Assembly (NCBI GenBank): GCA_020635255.1
Contig: JACKAC010000001.1
Coordinates: forward strand, 62,001-126,000
Origin: Ignavibacteriales bacterium
GTDB lineage: Bacteria; Bacteroidota; Ignavibacteria; Tepidaquicellales; Tepidaquicellaceae
Reading direction: 5' to 3'
Length of the DNA: 64,000 bases
The position numbers and the translations under genes are program-made. Shown in pieces: positions 33,574 to 42,479 of the stretch (within the stretch, counting starts at the first letter, position 1; each line of letters begins with the position of its first letter). The notes beneath the pieces were generated by a model. That model made no database searches, was not told where the DNA came from, and saw only the letters and a program-made list of their open reading frames with translations.

Positions 33574-35085
33574 TTATTTATAATACTCTTCTTCGTATCC
33601 AAAGCCGTCATCTGAAGAAAACATACTCCCGACAAGATCTTTATATGATGTAATAGAATCAAAAACATCCTTTGCAATTTTTGAATTTTGATGTAAACCG
33701 TCCAGCACAAATTCCATCAGCGACGCAAGTTCATATTCCGTTTCAAAGTACTGTGGGTATTTCTTTACGAAATTTTCGAGTCCCTTGACTTTCTTTAGCT
33801 CGGTGAAAAATTCCTTAAAACTCATATTATCTTTTATCGTCAAAGTATTTCCATTCTGAAACCATTCGACGATTTCTTCATATGGGCTCTTATATTTTGG
33901 ATCGTTTTTCTTTCTTCTTTCCAAAGGATCAGGAAAATATTTCTTGTAAACATCTCTTGTTGCTTTTGAAAGTATGGATCTCGCTACTTTTGAAGACCCT
34001 TCCTGTTCTCCCTCGAATACAAGCTCAACTTTCCCGGTGATCCCCGGCAGGATGGAGTTGAGGTCTGCTATCCTGGGCATGATAAAATCTTCGTTGTTAA
34101 TGATCGACCTTCTCTCAGCGTTGCTGATCAGGTTTTCCATTGAGGATATTGTTAGTCTCGCGCTCACACCGGATTTTTGATCTACGAATTCGCTTTCCCT
34201 TGCTTTAAAAGCCGCCATCTCTACTATCTCTTTAAAATAATGCGGGATATTAAGGGTCTGTTCGTCATTTCGCTTGGTCCATGCTTGACTCTCCGTTATT
34301 TTTATTCCGTCCTCCAGTACTTTCGGATAATGTGTGATGACCTGTGAATCTATCCTGTCCTTTAAAGGAGTAATTATATTACCTCTGTTTGTATAATCCT
34401 CGGGATTAGCAGTGAATACTATCAAAAGATCGAGAGGGATTCGTATATTAAAACCCCGTATCTGTATATCTTTTTCCTGCATTATATTCAAAAGTCCGAC
34501 CTGTATCCGGGGTTGTAGGTCAGGAAGCTCATTTATCACAAAAATACCTCTGTTTGTTCGAGGTATGATCCCGTAGTGTATTGCTCCTTCGTGTGAGTAA
34601 TGTAACCTCTGGTTTGCTGCCTTGATTGGATCAATATCGCCTATTAGATCGGCAATATTGACATCTGGGGTTGCTAGCTTCTCACTGTACCTGCTGTCTC
34701 TACGGATCCACTCTATCTCAGTTTCGTCACCTTTCTTACTAATAAGATCGGTTGCATATTTTGAAACAGGATGAAACGGATTATCATTTATCTCCGAACC
34801 TTTTACAATTGGAATGTATTCATCTAAGAGTAAAGGTAGCATTCTTGCGATTTTTGTCTTTGCCTGTCCTCGTAATCCGAGCAGCAAAATATCGTGTTTA
34901 GCAAGTAATGAATTTTGTATCGCTGGAATAACTGTATCGTCATAGCCTATTATATCTTCAAATACTATTTCCTTTTCCTTGAGTCTCTTGATGAGATTGT
35001 TTCTGATCTCATCCTTAACTGATAACACCTTGTACCCGGATTTTTTAAGATCACCCAGTGTCTTTATTTCATTTATGCTTATCAT
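33574..35085 (-). CDS. MoxR/magnesium-chelatase-like AAA+ ATPase
   Basis: A 503-residue cytoplasmic ATPase. The Walker A loop GLRGQAKTKIARML is at about residue 70, Walker B at GIFVINELPDLQ with the MoxR-type Asn-Glu, and the sensor I region at VFTANPEDYTNRG, where TANPED fits chelatase-I proteins. The C-terminal half has SKVARSILSKATRDVYKKYF and a charged helical tail with an acidic end (DDGFGYEEEYYK). MoxR proteins remodel or insert metals in partner proteins, normally with a von Willebrand A partner next door; none is seen here. It is 15 nt downstream of a small membrane gene. Confidence 0.85.
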   Translation of the reverse strand: MISINEIKTLGDLKKSGYKVLSVKDEIRNNLIKRLKEKEIVFEDIIGYDDTVIPAIQNSLLAKHDILLLGLRGQAKTKIARMLPLLLDEYIPIVKGSEINDNPFHPVSKYATDLISKKGDETEIEWIRRDSRYSEKLATPDVNIADLIGDIDPIKAANQRLHYSHEGAIHYGIIPRTNRGIFVINELPDLQPRIQVGLLNIMQEKDIQIRGFNIRIPLDLLIVFTANPEDYTNRGNIITPLKDRIDSQVITHYPKVLEDGIKITESQAWTKRNDEQTLNIPHYFKEIVEMAAFKARESEFVDQKSGVSARLTISSMENLISNAERRSIINNEDFIMPRIADLNSILPGITGKVELVFEGEQEGSSKVARSILSKATRDVYKKYFPDPLERRKKNDPKYKSPYEEIVEWFQNGNTLTIKDNMSFKEFFTELKKVKGLENFVKKYPQYFETEYELASLMEFVLDGLHQNSKIAKDVFDSITSYKDLVGSMFSSDDGFGYEEEYYK

Positions 35086-35100
35086 CTTTTATAAGTGTTA

Positions 35101-35391
35101 TTATGAATCGCTTTTTATTTGTGCTAAATTCTTGTCGTTAAACTTTACCCTATTCTCGCTTTGGTACAATTCGTTTATTATGGATTTGCTTGGCGAGAGT
35201 TCTTCTTTGAATAAACTTGCAATTGCCGTTTTAACATTCTTTTTTATATCATCTGCCATTAGTGCAAGATCCAGCTTGGCTAAATTCAATGCCACAATAA
35301 ATAATACAGCATGAAATACTATTGAGTACCAGATTGAAATGTATGGAGTGCCATGCTTAAAATCACGTAATTTTGGTTTGTCATAGTTCAT
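35101..35391 (-). CDS. Small single-pass membrane protein
   Basis: A 96-residue protein with a basic start (NYDKPKLRDFKHGTP), one membrane segment (about 17-39: ISIWYSIVFHAVLFIVALNL) and a polar tail. The first codons overlap the end of the M48 protease gene by 11 nt, so it is coupled to it. It lacks the known marks of any family. The tail lies on one side of the membrane and could anchor or regulate the protease or the AAA+ ATPase downstream. Confidence 0.6.
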   Translation of the reverse strand: MNYDKPKLRDFKHGTPYISIWYSIVFHAVLFIVALNLAKLDLALMADDIKKNVKTAIASLFKEELSPSKSIINELYQSENRVKFNDKNLAQIKSDS

Positions 35392-36094
35392 AATTCCTCG
35401 CGAATTCTATCCTTTTCGAAAGGGAAGGATGCGAATGGAAAAGAAATTCTATAATTTTATTTGGAGTCCTCTCTGATAAATTTTGCTCGGCAAGTTTCTC
35501 CATAGAGGAAATAAATGCCGCTCTATCACGGGTTGTCTCAAGAGCATAAGTATCTGCTTCCCATTCGTATTTCCTTGAAAATATATTCGTTATTGGAGTA
35601 GTAATCAATCCGTAAATACTTAAATAAAGGAATAACAGCGGGAGCGCGGCTATTTCATATTGATTTGTAAAGCCGAATAGACCTAGCGTATTACTAAATA
35701 GTAGGGAAGTTATATATAACCCTAAAAATGTACTAACTGTGGAGATTAGGACAAGCTTTGTTAAGTGCCGGTTTGCATAATGTCCCATCTCGTGAGCAAA
35801 AACAAACTCAATCTCCTCAGGGGTGAATTTTTCGAGTAATGTATCTCCCAAAATGATTCTTTTGGATTTCCCCATGCCTGTAAATGCAGCATTGGCTTTC
35901 TTTGTATTCTTGCTCATATCAAAGCTAAAAATTCCTTCCACATTAATTCCTGTTTTTCCACAGAGTCTCATTATCCTTTCTTTTAATTCCTCATCATCTA
36001 ATGATTTGAACTTATAAAATAGAGGCATGATCAGGACAGGAGCCAGTCGCCCGATCCCCACCGAAAGCAGGAACATATTGCTTTTATCCTCCAT
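35381..36094 (-). CDS. M48 (Ste24-type) metalloprotease lacking the N-terminal half
   Basis: A 237-residue protein. It begins inside what is the second half of typical Ste24/CAAX-protease homologues (about 400 residues): LIMPLFYKFKSLDDEELKER, ANAAFTGMGKSKRIILGDTLL, the zinc site FAHEMGHYANRH with Glu, and third ligand YEWEADTYAL. The catalytic part is intact but the four N-terminal membrane segments are missing; only two hydrophobic segments remain (VSTFLGLYITSLLF, ALPLLFLYLSIYGLI). Upstream DNA to 36128 is too short to hold them, so this is a real short form, not a frameshift. Function: membrane-protein cleavage. Confidence 0.75.
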   Translation of the reverse strand: MEDKSNMFLLSVGIGRLAPVLIMPLFYKFKSLDDEELKERIMRLCGKTGINVEGIFSFDMSKNTKKANAAFTGMGKSKRIILGDTLLEKFTPEEIEFVFAHEMGHYANRHLTKLVLISTVSTFLGLYITSLLFSNTLGLFGFTNQYEIAALPLLFLYLSIYGLITTPITNIFSRKYEWEADTYALETTRDRAAFISSMEKLAEQNLSERTPNKIIEFLFHSHPSLSKRIEFARNYEL

Positions 36095-36127
36095 AAAAAC
36101 TTATAACAAAATTACCTCTAAAATAAT

Positions 36128-36928
36128 TTATCCGATTGAGATGGTTGCTACAAAACTTGTAAGTAGCGTCCAGATTATCCATAGACCAAATACCATTCCG
36201 TACGCTTGTCCTTTACTTATTTTCCCTATATGGACAATACCTATTGAAACCACTACAAAAAACCAGATTGAAAAAATGTCAAAGGAAGATACTATACTAT
36301 AAAGGGCACTTCCTAATTGATCGGATGAAAGAAATATTCCAAGTCCAACAGTTACCATTTTGCCCATTAGTATAGATAGTAGTGATGAAACCAGATGTTG
36401 TATCCCGGATATAAGGAATGCAAGTCCAATGACATTGAGAATTCCCGAATAGTTAGCCGGGGATTTTAGGATTTTTAAACCCAGGAAATATATCAGCCCG
36501 AGTATAAATAATTGAATAAAAGGCCCTATTATACCGGCGCTATATCCGAATGCTATGAATACAGGCGATGAAGGATCGGAGAATTTTTCCTGCATTTCTA
36601 TTGCCTTTTCACCCTCCTCACGTGAGATTTCATTATTCTTAATTTTTTCCTCTATTTTCTCTCTAGCTTCTGACATCCTTTCATCCATCATGTTTCCCAG
36701 TATCTCTGGATCTGAAAATGTAATAAACGTAGCGATTAAGTTGAGGACAATGAATATTATAGTAGGTAGGATCCAATAATTTCTCTGAGGATCTTTGCTA
36801 ATAGTCTCGAATGTCTGTCCTGGTTCGGTAAATACACCTATCATTGCATCTGTTGAGGAAAATTCTTCTGGTGGTTCAGGAGGAAAATCGGATTCTTCGG
36901 TAACATTTTGTAAATTTTCTTCTTCCAT
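36128..36928 (-). CDS. Yip1-family membrane protein
   Basis: A 266-residue protein with an acidic N-terminal region (EEENLQNVTEESDFPPEPPEE), a Yip1-like start (IGVFTEPGQTFETISKDP, then WILPTIIFIVLN), a charged coiled-coil-like part (about 80-115) and four further membrane segments ending near the C-terminus. The FTEPGQTFETI pattern is the family mark; role unknown, associated with membrane traffic or stress in other organisms. It ends 33 nt ahead of the M48 protease start on the same strand. Confidence 0.75.
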   Translation of the reverse strand: MEEENLQNVTEESDFPPEPPEEFSSTDAMIGVFTEPGQTFETISKDPQRNYWILPTIIFIVLNLIATFITFSDPEILGNMMDERMSEAREKIEEKIKNNEISREEGEKAIEMQEKFSDPSSPVFIAFGYSAGIIGPFIQLFILGLIYFLGLKILKSPANYSGILNVIGLAFLISGIQHLVSSLLSILMGKMVTVGLGIFLSSDQLGSALYSIVSSFDIFSIWFFVVVSIGIVHIGKISKGQAYGMVFGLWIIWTLLTSFVATISIG

Positions 36929-36957
36929 TTTAGTAGGGTTTTATTTGAAAATTTATT

Positions 36958-37548
36958 TTAGTCGTTGTATAGATTATTGTCGTATATATACTTTTCGACC
37001 TTTGAGTTAACAAGGTATTTTATTGACTTATCATGTGAGACATGATCTCTTATTAAAGATGATGATATCTCTATGAGGGGTGTACTCAGGAATTTTACCC
37101 GTGATGTATATTCCGGTTTTGCATCCTGCACAACAAAATTAGGACGCGCAATTATGACTACCTCAGACAACAAGAATAGCTTTTCCGGCTGTTTCCATTT
37201 CGGAAATTCCAATAGGTTATCTATACCGAGTATCAAATATAATTTAACAAAATCATCCTTATATTTCTCCTTGAGCTGTATCAATGTATCTACTGTATAG
37301 CTTTTACCGTTTTCGTTTCGTATTTCTATGTCGGAAACTTCAAAATTCTCGTCGTCTTGAAATGCAAGCTTCGACATGTTTAGTCTGTGTTCTGCAGCGA
37401 TGGTTTCATGCTCTTTCAATGGATGTTTACCTGAAGGTATAAATATGATTTTATCAAGATGCATCTGCTCCCTGACATCATCAGCGAGTATGGAATGTGC
37501 TATATGAGGTGGATCAAACGCTCCGCCAAAAATCCCGTATCGTTTCAT
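36958..37548 (-). CDS. nadD: Nicotinate-nucleotide adenylyltransferase
   Basis: A 196-residue enzyme of NAD synthesis that joins nicotinate mononucleotide and ATP. The start RYGIFGGAFDPPHIAH carries the GGxFDPxHxxH nucleotidyltransferase motif, and SSSLIRDHV near the C-terminus the ISSTxIR motif; PSGKHPLK is the substrate loop. Length is typical. It is upstream of the Yip1 gene on the same strand and probably expressed with it. Confidence 0.92.
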   Translation of the reverse strand: MKRYGIFGGAFDPPHIAHSILADDVREQMHLDKIIFIPSGKHPLKEHETIAAEHRLNMSKLAFQDDENFEVSDIEIRNENGKSYTVDTLIQLKEKYKDDFVKLYLILGIDNLLEFPKWKQPEKLFLLSEVVIIARPNFVVQDAKPEYTSRVKFLSTPLIEISSSLIRDHVSHDKSIKYLVNSKVEKYIYDNNLYND

Positions 37549-37687
37549 TTTTGATTGTATGAAAAAAGATAATAATAGTCTTTTTCAGATAACAGATAAA
37601 ATTAAATAATGGAAATTATTCATTTTCCCATATTTTTCTTATGCTAATTAACTTATATTAGGTTAAATTATTATTAATGTTGTATTA

Positions 37688-38569
37688 TTGAAGAGCCGTA
37701 CTGTTGCATATATCGAACTATTCCTCGCCGCTATTACATGGTCTTCGTTTTTTATTTTCTCTAAGGAGTTAGAAAAGGTTGGTCTCGAACCGGTAAATAT
37801 TATCAGTGCACGCATGATTTTTGCAGCACTCATTTATGCTGCCATTGCTCTTCCTTTGAAGCTTAAGATTCCCTCAATTATTAAAAACCCCTTATTAATT
37901 ACTCCGGGGCTTACTTTCTTTGTCGCCGCTGTAATGATTGCCACCGGGGAGGAAGGACAATCTCCGGGACTTACCGCTTTTATAGGGTTTTTAGTACCCA
38001 TCATTATCAGCCTTTTTTTCCTGGAAAAGCTTCATATTAAACTTTCACATCTAGGCATCGTTTCTCTTATAGTCGCCATTATTGGGTTTACTCTGACAGG
38101 TTTTGGCGACGAGATCAGAATGAACCTTTCAGTCATTTACACCTTTATTGGAGCATGCTTTGCAGGTTTATATTTTGTTACCCAAAAATTCCTTGTTAAA
38201 CAGCATGGTCCGTATGTAGTGACATTCTTTGCTTTCTGGGGAGCCGTTCCCATCGCAATCTTTTTTATCCCCTCGTTTTTAGGGCAGGTATCCCTGATGA
38301 ATGGGTATTCATGGATAATGCTTATGGGTTTAACGATTTTTTCTACCCTCATACCATTCTTTTTATATACTCATGCAATGCGAGACTTAGGTCCGGCTGA
38401 GGGAACCGCTGTTAACCTGCTTATTCCTTTTGCTGGTAGTTTACTTTCTTTTGCGATAGGTGGGTATGGATTAACCAGTATTTCAGTTATTGGAGGTTTG
38501 CTCACCTTGGTAGGAGTTTGTTTCTATGTCTTTAAAGGAATAAACAGGCAGGACGATCCCGTTAAATAG
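37688..38569 (+). CDS. EamA-family (DMT) permease, copy 1
   Basis: A 293-residue membrane protein with ten segments; TTG start. Two EamA repeats are visible (about 5-135 and 150-285): TVAYIELFLAAITWSSFFIF opens the first, and the second contains LYTHAMRDLGPAEGTAVNLLIPF. DMT transporters export metabolites or amino acids; substrate unknown. A second, closely related permease follows 12 nt downstream, so the pair is a tandem duplication and perhaps a heteromer. Confidence 0.85.
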   Translation: MKSRTVAYIELFLAAITWSSFFIFSKELEKVGLEPVNIISARMIFAALIYAAIALPLKLKIPSIIKNPLLITPGLTFFVAAVMIATGEEGQSPGLTAFIGFLVPIIISLFFLEKLHIKLSHLGIVSLIVAIIGFTLTGFGDEIRMNLSVIYTFIGACFAGLYFVTQKFLVKQHGPYVVTFFAFWGAVPIAIFFIPSFLGQVSLMNGYSWIMLMGLTIFSTLIPFFLYTHAMRDLGPAEGTAVNLLIPFAGSLLSFAIGGYGLTSISVIGGLLTLVGVCFYVFKGINRQDDPVK

Positions 38570-38581
38570 TTTTGATATGAT

Positions 38582-39463
38582 ATGGAAAAGCGCACTATTG
38601 CTTTTGTGGAACTATTTCTGGTTGCATTAAGCTGGTCATCCTTTTTCCTTTTTCTCAAAGAATTGGAAAAAGAGGGTGTTTCTCCTGTGAATATCGTTGT
38701 CGGGAGAATGGTTATCGCTTCTCTCATAATGATAGTTGTAGCTTTAATTTTAAAAACTAAACTTCCTCCACTAAAAGATTTTGCTTTATTATCTTTTCCG
38801 GGTCTTTCGTTTTTTGCAGGTGCGTGGTTAGTTGCACGGGGAGCTGAAAGCCAACCACCTGGGATAACCGCTTTTCTCCAATTTGCGGTTCCTATCTCTA
38901 TAAGCTTATTCCTTCTGAAAAAACTGGATATTAAACTTACCGTTATAGGTGTAATTGCACTGGTACTGGCGGTAGCGGGACTCCTTATCACCGCAATGGG
39001 GGATACCTTTACTATCAATATCTCGCTGGGCATTATCTTTCTTGGTGCCGCCTTTATTGGATTGTACCTTATCTCTCAGAAATTCCTCGTAAAGAGGTAC
39101 GGTCCCTTTATAGTAACTTGTTTTGTTTTTTGGGGCTCGTTACCCCTCGCTGTTTTCTTTATCCCTGATTTCATTAAGCATGTACCGGGTATGTCTGGAG
39201 AGGCATGGTTTATGATGATAGGTATGGTAGTTTTAGCCTCGATTATTCCTTTTTTACTCTATAATCATGCTATGAAAGAACTCGGTCCGGTCGAAGGTAC
39301 TGCGGTCAATCTGATTATTCCTTTTCTTGGGAGCCTTGTCTCATTTGCATTTGGAGGATTCGATCTGAGTAACGAAACGCTGATTGGAGGGATAGTGACA
39401 TTTGTGGGGGTAGGATTCTTTGTTGGTAAAGGAATTTTACGGCAGGATGAAGTTAAGAGCTAA
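38582..39463 (+). CDS. EamA-family (DMT) permease, copy 2
   Basis: Also 293 residues with ten segments, aligned to the neighbour along its length (TIAFVELFLVALSWSSFFLF; LYNHAMKELGPVEGTAVNLII). The start is an ATG 12 nt after the first copy. Divergence is marked in the middle segments, which line the pathway. The last 11 nt overlap the convergent glycosyltransferase gene on the other strand. Confidence 0.85.
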   Translation: MEKRTIAFVELFLVALSWSSFFLFLKELEKEGVSPVNIVVGRMVIASLIMIVVALILKTKLPPLKDFALLSFPGLSFFAGAWLVARGAESQPPGITAFLQFAVPISISLFLLKKLDIKLTVIGVIALVLAVAGLLITAMGDTFTINISLGIIFLGAAFIGLYLISQKFLVKRYGPFIVTCFVFWGSLPLAVFFIPDFIKHVPGMSGEAWFMMIGMVVLASIIPFLLYNHAMKELGPVEGTAVNLIIPFLGSLVSFAFGGFDLSNETLIGGIVTFVGVGFFVGKGILRQDEVKS

Positions 39464-40568
39464 CCTCACTATATATATTCATTATCATATTGGTCATTTC
39501 TTTTTCATCGTATTTCCTTGCTTCTACAGTGGCATTTTGAGATAGCTTATTTCGCTTTGGTTCATCACTCAGCAAAGTTTGTATCTTATCTTTAAGTTCT
39601 TCTTTGTTTTTTAGATCAAACAACTCTCCGGTTTTACCATCTGTGATCAATTCACGATTTGATGGAATATCACTCGCTATAATACATCTTCCTGATGCCA
39701 TTGCCTCTATAAGTGTAATAGACAATCCTTCCCATAAAGAAGGGAACACAAATATATCTATTAAAGGATAATACTCTTCCACGTTCGGTACTTCACCTGT
39801 AAAGATGATTTTTTCTTCTATACCAGATCTTTTTACCTGCTCCTTGCAATTTTCTAGAAATTGTCCGTCACCTGCCAATAATAGTCTTAATTTATCATTG
39901 CTCGATGATAATTCACTAAATGCATCTATCAGCATTCGCTGGTTCTTCTGGAAATCAAATCTGGAAATATTACCGATAACGATGTTATCATTTTGTATTC
40001 CTAACTTTTTCTTTAGGTCACTGTGAACTTTACCGCCGGAAAACCTGCTCACGTCGATCCCGTTCTTTATTATGGCAGTTTTTGATGAATCAATAATTTT
40101 CATTTTTTCAGCAAGTTTTTTATCTTCATTAGATACACATATAAATTTGTCAGTGTATTTTACTAATGACTGTTCGATCGAATGTGAAAACCATTTACGC
40201 AAAAAATTCCTTGTTCGTGTGTAATGTATTCCGTGAATTGTATGTACAGCTTTCACTTTTTCGTACTTTTTCTTGTAAAACCGGGCATACATCCCGGCTA
40301 CCCCGCCATGCGAATGAATTATCTGGATATCGCTATCAGTTACTATTTCGTCTATTGCTTGAAGATACTTTCCTCTATATATCTTCGGCAGGTATATACC
40401 GGTGAATTCAAATCCGCGGTGTATTGTTTCTTCTTTGAATTTTCCGTTTGATGAACCGGCTATGATTGCGTTAAATTTACTTTTGTCGATATTTTTTGCG
40501 ATCGAGAGTATATGAGTCTGCCCTCCTCCCAAAAAACCTCCGTCTATTAATTCCAGAACATTTATCAT
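39453..40568 (-). CDS. GT4-family glycosyltransferase
   Basis: A 371-residue GT-B glycosyltransferase. NVLELIDGGFLGGGQTHILS is the N-terminal acceptor side with a glycine loop, and the C-terminal part has the GT4 EX7E stretch FPSLWEGLSITLIEAMASG, where the two Glu bind the nucleotide sugar. It adds a sugar to a growing glycan on the cytoplasmic face. It is the last gene of the minus-strand glycan run, overlapping the upstream GT2 by 4 nt. Confidence 0.88.
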   Translation of the reverse strand: MINVLELIDGGFLGGGQTHILSIAKNIDKSKFNAIIAGSSNGKFKEETIHRGFEFTGIYLPKIYRGKYLQAIDEIVTDSDIQIIHSHGGVAGMYARFYKKKYEKVKAVHTIHGIHYTRTRNFLRKWFSHSIEQSLVKYTDKFICVSNEDKKLAEKMKIIDSSKTAIIKNGIDVSRFSGGKVHSDLKKKLGIQNDNIVIGNISRFDFQKNQRMLIDAFSELSSSNDKLRLLLAGDGQFLENCKEQVKRSGIEEKIIFTGEVPNVEEYYPLIDIFVFPSLWEGLSITLIEAMASGRCIIASDIPSNRELITDGKTGELFDLKNKEELKDKIQTLLSDEPKRNKLSQNATVEARKYDEKEMTNMIMNIYSEVSS

Positions 40569-41428
40569 GGTGACTTTCTTAGCCCAATCGTTAATAAAAA
40601 TATTTTCAGGTTAATGCTTTTGAAACTAATTAAGTATTTAAAGCTGAATTTTACTGTAAGATAAATCCTGAGAAAAACTCTATCACGTAAGTCATTGTGT
40701 TTTTCATAATAAAGTAACTGGGACTTCTTTGCGTAAAAATAAGTTTTGCCGGTGAATTCTTCATTCACATTCTCACCTTTGTAATGCGTTATATAAGAGC
40801 CCGGATAAAAAACTATTTTGTATCCTTTGTCTTTTAATCTTTTACAGAGGTCTGCATCTTCGTAAAAAAGGAAAAAATTTTCATCGAATCCGCCAATCTC
40901 TTTAAAAACGTCTTTTTTGATCAGCATTGCCGCTCCGCTTACCCAGTCTACTTTACTTACCGTTGAATGTTCATTCTCTATCTTTCTTATAAATTCCTTA
41001 TCCCTTTGTCTGAACTTTGCCTCACTGCCTTTGTTTATCTTTTCATTACCGAATGTATTTTCTTTCCAGAATGACAGCTGAAAGGTTCCGTCAGCATTAT
41101 ACATTTTCATTCCGACTGCACCTACTTTTTCTTTATCAAGAATCTCTACTGCACCCTTTAGCGAGTCATTTTTGACAACTGTATCGGCGTTTAGGAAAAA
41201 TAAATACTCGCCCTTAGCCTCTTTAGCCGCAAGGTTGTTTGCTTCGGAAAATCCTTTGTTTGCATTTGGGATCACTGTTGCGATTTCCTCGAGATGGCGC
41301 AGGTCCTGCTCCGGTGTATTGTTTACGATCAGTATTTCATAATCGGAGTGTATGTTATTTTCTATAGACTTCACACATTCCGATACGAGATCCCTCTGGT
41401 TATAATTTATAATTATGATCGATACCAT
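40565..41428 (-). CDS. GT2-family glycosyltransferase
   Basis: A 287-residue GT-A enzyme: VSIIIINYNQRDLVSECVKS at the start, DxD-like NADT in FFLNADTVVK, GVDWVSGAAMLIKKDVFKE and the EDADLCKRLKDKGY helix of rhamnosyl-type GT2 enzymes. No membrane segment is certain; a hydrophobic C-terminus (LISFKSINLKIFLLTIGL) could bind the membrane. Position overlaps its neighbour by 4 nt on one side and 1 nt on the other. Sugar and acceptor unknown. Confidence 0.87.
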   Translation of the reverse strand: MVSIIIINYNQRDLVSECVKSIENNIHSDYEILIVNNTPEQDLRHLEEIATVIPNANKGFSEANNLAAKEAKGEYLFFLNADTVVKNDSLKGAVEILDKEKVGAVGMKMYNADGTFQLSFWKENTFGNEKINKGSEAKFRQRDKEFIRKIENEHSTVSKVDWVSGAAMLIKKDVFKEIGGFDENFFLFYEDADLCKRLKDKGYKIVFYPGSYITHYKGENVNEEFTGKTYFYAKKSQLLYYEKHNDLRDRVFLRIYLTVKFSFKYLISFKSINLKIFLLTIGLRKSP

Positions 41429-42471
41429 CAGTCCCTGCTTATTTCATAAACTTTTATCCTGACTATCCTGCAATACAGTATTGAAAAGAAGTTCGCAGCC
41501 TTTTCAATGAAATTGTTCCCGTTGAATACTTTCCCGCTTATATATTTCAGCACTTCACCGTCTTTTACTTTTCCATAACCATTTAATAATCGCCTCTGTT
41601 TCTTTATCCATGCGGGGTTCCCGGCTATCCAGAGGTAAGCCCTCAGCAACCCTGCCGTTGAGTAACTGGAAGAGAAAAAGGACAGCAAAAGCTTCATAAA
41701 AAAATTATTTATTAGGTAAGGTATGTACCTTAACTCAAATCCGCCTGAAAAAAAGATCAGAAAATTTAACAGCCTGTTCCTTTCTCTGTAAAAGTATAAA
41801 CGCGACGATATCTGCTCTTTTGCAGTTGCATTTCCCTTATGATAGACGATCGATTTTGATGTGTGCATGATCTTCTTACCATAAAACAAAACTTTTAAGG
41901 AGAGGTAAGTATCTTCCGCGTATGCAAAATATTCTTCCGGAAATAATCCTCCCAGCTCTTCTACAAGCTTCCATCTGATTATGAGAGAGCATCCGTTTGC
42001 CTGCAGTATTTCGCCCCTTCCATCCTCGCCTATATCAAAAAATCCCATTACATTATGCCCTAAAAGGTTTATTGTGCCGTTCTTTTTGTAATACTCTGCC
42101 GGTATTCCTTCTGTGATCACCGATGACTGTACAATTCCAATGTTTTCATCACTCTCTATTACATCCACAAGCTCTTTTAGCCAGTTCTCATTTACCCTCG
42201 TATCATTATTGAGGAGCACAACGAATTCTCCTTCGGCATATTTGTATCCTAGGTTGTTTCCTCCCGCAAAGCCCAGATTCTCTTTTGAAAGTGCGAATTT
42301 AATTCGTTCGTCATTATAGTTTTCCACAACATGATCCACGCTCCCGTCGGAGGAACCGTTATCAACGAAGATTAACTCGAAATCCCTGTAACTCTGCCTA
42401 AGTACCGAATCCAGGCACTCCTTTAGCAGATGTTTCCCGTTATAATTTACTATTATTATGGATACCTTCAT
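41428..42471 (-). CDS. GT2-family glycosyltransferase
   Basis: A 347-residue GT-A enzyme. VSIIIVNYNGKHLLKECLDS, LLNNDTRVNENW, NGCSLIIRWKLVEELGG and YAEDTYLSLKVLFYG give the UDP-sugar site, metal site and catalytic Glu-Asp of WbbL-type transferases. It is longer than its neighbours at the C-terminus (about 60 more residues with aromatic and basic residues, possibly a membrane-binding extension). It overlaps the next gene by 1 nt. Confidence 0.87.
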   Translation of the reverse strand: MKVSIIIVNYNGKHLLKECLDSVLRQSYRDFELIFVDNGSSDGSVDHVVENYNDERIKFALSKENLGFAGGNNLGYKYAEGEFVVLLNNDTRVNENWLKELVDVIESDENIGIVQSSVITEGIPAEYYKKNGTINLLGHNVMGFFDIGEDGRGEILQANGCSLIIRWKLVEELGGLFPEEYFAYAEDTYLSLKVLFYGKKIMHTSKSIVYHKGNATAKEQISSRLYFYRERNRLLNFLIFFSGGFELRYIPYLINNFFMKLLLSFFSSSYSTAGLLRAYLWIAGNPAWIKKQRRLLNGYGKVKDGEVLKYISGKVFNGNNFIEKAANFFSILYCRIVRIKVYEISRD

Positions 42472-42479
42472 TCAGAACT

